NCBI GenBank assembly: GCA_014706295.1
Contig: JACSVZ010000004.1
Span: forward strand, 86,807,047 to 86,871,046
Direction of reading: 5' to 3'
DNA from: Lycocorax pyrrhopterus obiensis
Taxonomy: Eukaryota; Chordata; Aves; Passeriformes; Paradisaeidae
DNA length: 64,000 bases
Position 1 is the first letter of the stretch. Each line of letters opens with the position of its first letter. A program made the position numbers and the translations under genes. Below the pieces are notes generated by a model that did no database searches, was not told the DNA's origin, and saw only the letters and a list, made by a program, of their open reading frames with translations. Below are positions 62,098 through 64,000 of the stretch, piece by piece.

Positions 62098-62299
62098 GCG
62101 GCGCCGCCCCTTCAGCACCGGCCCGGGGACAGCGCCCGCCCGGCCCCGCCCGCCGCGCCGGCGGCACCGAGCGCGGCACACGGCGGCGGGGGCAGGTCTG
62201 GCAGCCGCCCGCGGCAGCGCTGTCTCTGCCTCTGCCCACCTCCTCGGCCAGGGGCAGGCAGGGAAGCTTCCCACCCCCGTGAGCGGCCTTTGCTGCCAC

Positions 62300-64000
62300 T
62301 GTCACACCCCCTGCTTACATTTCTTCTTTTGCCACAATCGCTACGCGGGACTGTGTCCAGATGAGGCGCATGAGTTCTTCGGCATCTTCCACGGGATCTG
62401 GCACTCCCTCTGCACTTAGTTCTCACTTGATCTCCAGAGAAACTAACAGAGCAGGTCTTTGGCTGCTGACCATAAGCGCTTCGGAAAACGCCTGTTGCTT
62501 TGTCCGATCATCTTCTGTAAGCACTTTTCAAAGCTTTTTAGAAGTGAATTTGTTTGTTTTCATCTCAGATGTGGAATACGATCTTCATCAGTTAAGGAGA
62601 GAGAAGACCTATGGAATAAGTTGGACAGCAGACCAGGGGAATAAATAATTGACCTATAGTCTAGACCCAGACTGGACTATGAGTGTAACCTCAGGTGTTT
62701 CACTAAAATACTTCAAAAACGAGTTTTCCATGCAAAAGTCAGCCGCTGACTTGGTACTTAACAATGAAGCAATCAACCATAAAGGATGCAACTATACACC
62801 TGCTGCCTTCAGTGTGTGCTCTTTACTTTTGCAGTGGAAGGGAGAGGAAGCAACAGATCCCTATTGACTTCTCCATGCTACTCATGAATCTTGTTTTCAC
62901 AAATGGCCTATCCCATACAGAACATTTTTAACTGTATTTGATCCTTAAATTCCTAAACTAAAAGATGTCATAAAATTTACAGCTTAGCTATCAGGGATAC
63001 AAATATACCAGTTGAAATCCTGTCCCTACTGACAAATCAAAACTTGACCCAAAGTCCAGATTTTGCTTATTTTTCTTAGCTCAGGAAAAATCAATCTTGC
63101 ATGTAATTTCTCATTTTTTTACACAGATCTTTAGCTTAGGTTTTTTTTTTTATTGCATTATTTATGTAAGCTCCTAATGACAAAATTACAAAATATTTGT
63201 TTGTGGGGTTTTTTTTAATTGTTCCATAAATAATGTATTACTTCAGCCAATATATCCAACAGCCACAGAAAAACCTAATTGTCGAGTAGCAGCAACAGCC
63301 TGAGAGATTAGTATAATTTTAGCTGTGAGACAGATTTTAGGTTGGAAAGCTAAATTTGCCTTTGCCTTAAACCACTGTAACATGCAGCAGTAGGTTATGA
63401 TACATCATAAGTGAGGGCTGAGTTAAACTAATGTTTGGTGTATTCTCCGTCCTATAAAGCACTCTACAGGTTAATAACACATATCAATGTTGATAATATC
63501 AGAGAATGAGATGGTTCTCCCTATGTAGTCCAGAAGAAAAGGAAAAACATTGTGTTTTTGGAGGTGGAGACAGGGAGATATTATCTTGCATTCATTGTGA
63601 CTGAAAGGCACAAGCTTATCACTACAGTGACAACAGTGAAGGAGAAACAGGTCAGGGTATCAGGTCTCCAGGGCTGTGAAATATGTTGAAAGACAAAGCA
63701 CCAGAATGATGGTGGCACAACAATTTATATCTGCAGGAACAAATATGTTGTGATTTAAACTCTATGTTTAATGCTGCTGTGGACAAGCAGGAACAACGGC
63801 ATGAAAACTCCATTTCTCAATTTCTCTCCATTTCAGTATTACAATATTAGAAATACTTGAACAGCAAAGCAGCTAGAGGTACTAAAACCCAATTAAGGCT
63901 CAGGTTTCAGATAATTTTCAGTATTTATACACTGGATAAGAAATGTTCATTCATTATACCCCCTCTTCTCAAAGCTATTTCTATCTCCATTACTAGCTAT
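62300..64000. other. Upstream flank of GFRAL, no gene seen
   Basis: AT-rich sequence beyond the CpG island. I saw no exon, RNA gene or repeat copy that I could support. As I recall human synteny, HCRTR2 would be the next gene to the right, outside the window. Confidence 0.6.

Larger units (their letters stand above)
61740..62260. promoter_or_regulatory. GFRAL: CpG island at the GFRAL start
   Basis: About 0.5 kb, very rich in G+C and CpG, abruptly different from the AT-rich flanks. It spans coding exon 1 and the presumed promoter and 5' UTR. No TATA box is evident upstream of the ATG on the gene strand. The many long overlapping frames here on both strands are a by-product of the scarcity of stop codons. 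Confidence 0.85.

Noticed and set aside
61506..62426. Many long open frames (up to 222 codons) on both strands around 62 kb
   Set aside because: They overlap in all frames in a CpG island where stop codons are rare. Only the 22-nt GFRAL start exon fits a gene model.

Overview
This window looks like vertebrate nuclear DNA, most likely from a bird. It is AT-rich, its genes are split by long introns, and its recognisable interspersed repeats are CR1 LINE fragments, the dominant avian retrotransposon. There is also one tRNA-Ile-derived element of the kind known from songbirds. Nothing bacterial or viral was seen. All calls come from reading the sequence by eye; no alignment or search was run.

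Two genes lie tail to tail. On the + strand are the last two coding exons of an HMG-CoA-lyase family gene, best matched to HMGCLL1 (23738-23863 and 28000-28113, stop 28111-28113, poly(A) signal 28303). Everything to the left (1-23737) reads as one long intron of that gene. On the - strand is a complete GFRAL gene (GDNF-family receptor alpha-like, the GDF15 receptor that signals through RET). It runs from an ATG at 62012 in a CpG island down to a stop at 36374. I assembled ten coding exons whose splice phases all close: 22+135+153+438+57+328+260+27+82+88 = 1590 nt, giving 529 residues. As I remember human synteny (HCRTR2-GFRAL-HMGCLL1-BMP5), the order and orientation agree.

The main discovery is inside GFRAL. 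A 438-nt exon (49868-50305) encodes an extra ten-cysteine GFR-alpha-type domain between D1 and D2. As I recall the human protein (about 394 residues, three domains), it has no such domain. The exon is phase-symmetric (1-1), so leaving it out keeps the frame and gives a 383-residue human-like receptor. A furin-type motif (RQRR) lies between D1 and the extra domain. A 27-nt microexon (45431-45457) links D3 to the membrane-spanning exon.

Layout: 1-23737 HMGCLL1 intron; 23738-28330 HMGCLL1 3' end; 28331-36303 intergenic, with CR1 fragments; 36374-62012 GFRAL, whose 7.9-kb intron 8 holds a candidate + strand TATA promoter and first exon (40222-40344), whose intron 2 holds about 0.9 kb of CR1 and a reverse CR1 fragment, and whose start lies in a CpG island with three tandem CAGGTG E-boxes; 62300-64000 upstream flank with no gene seen.
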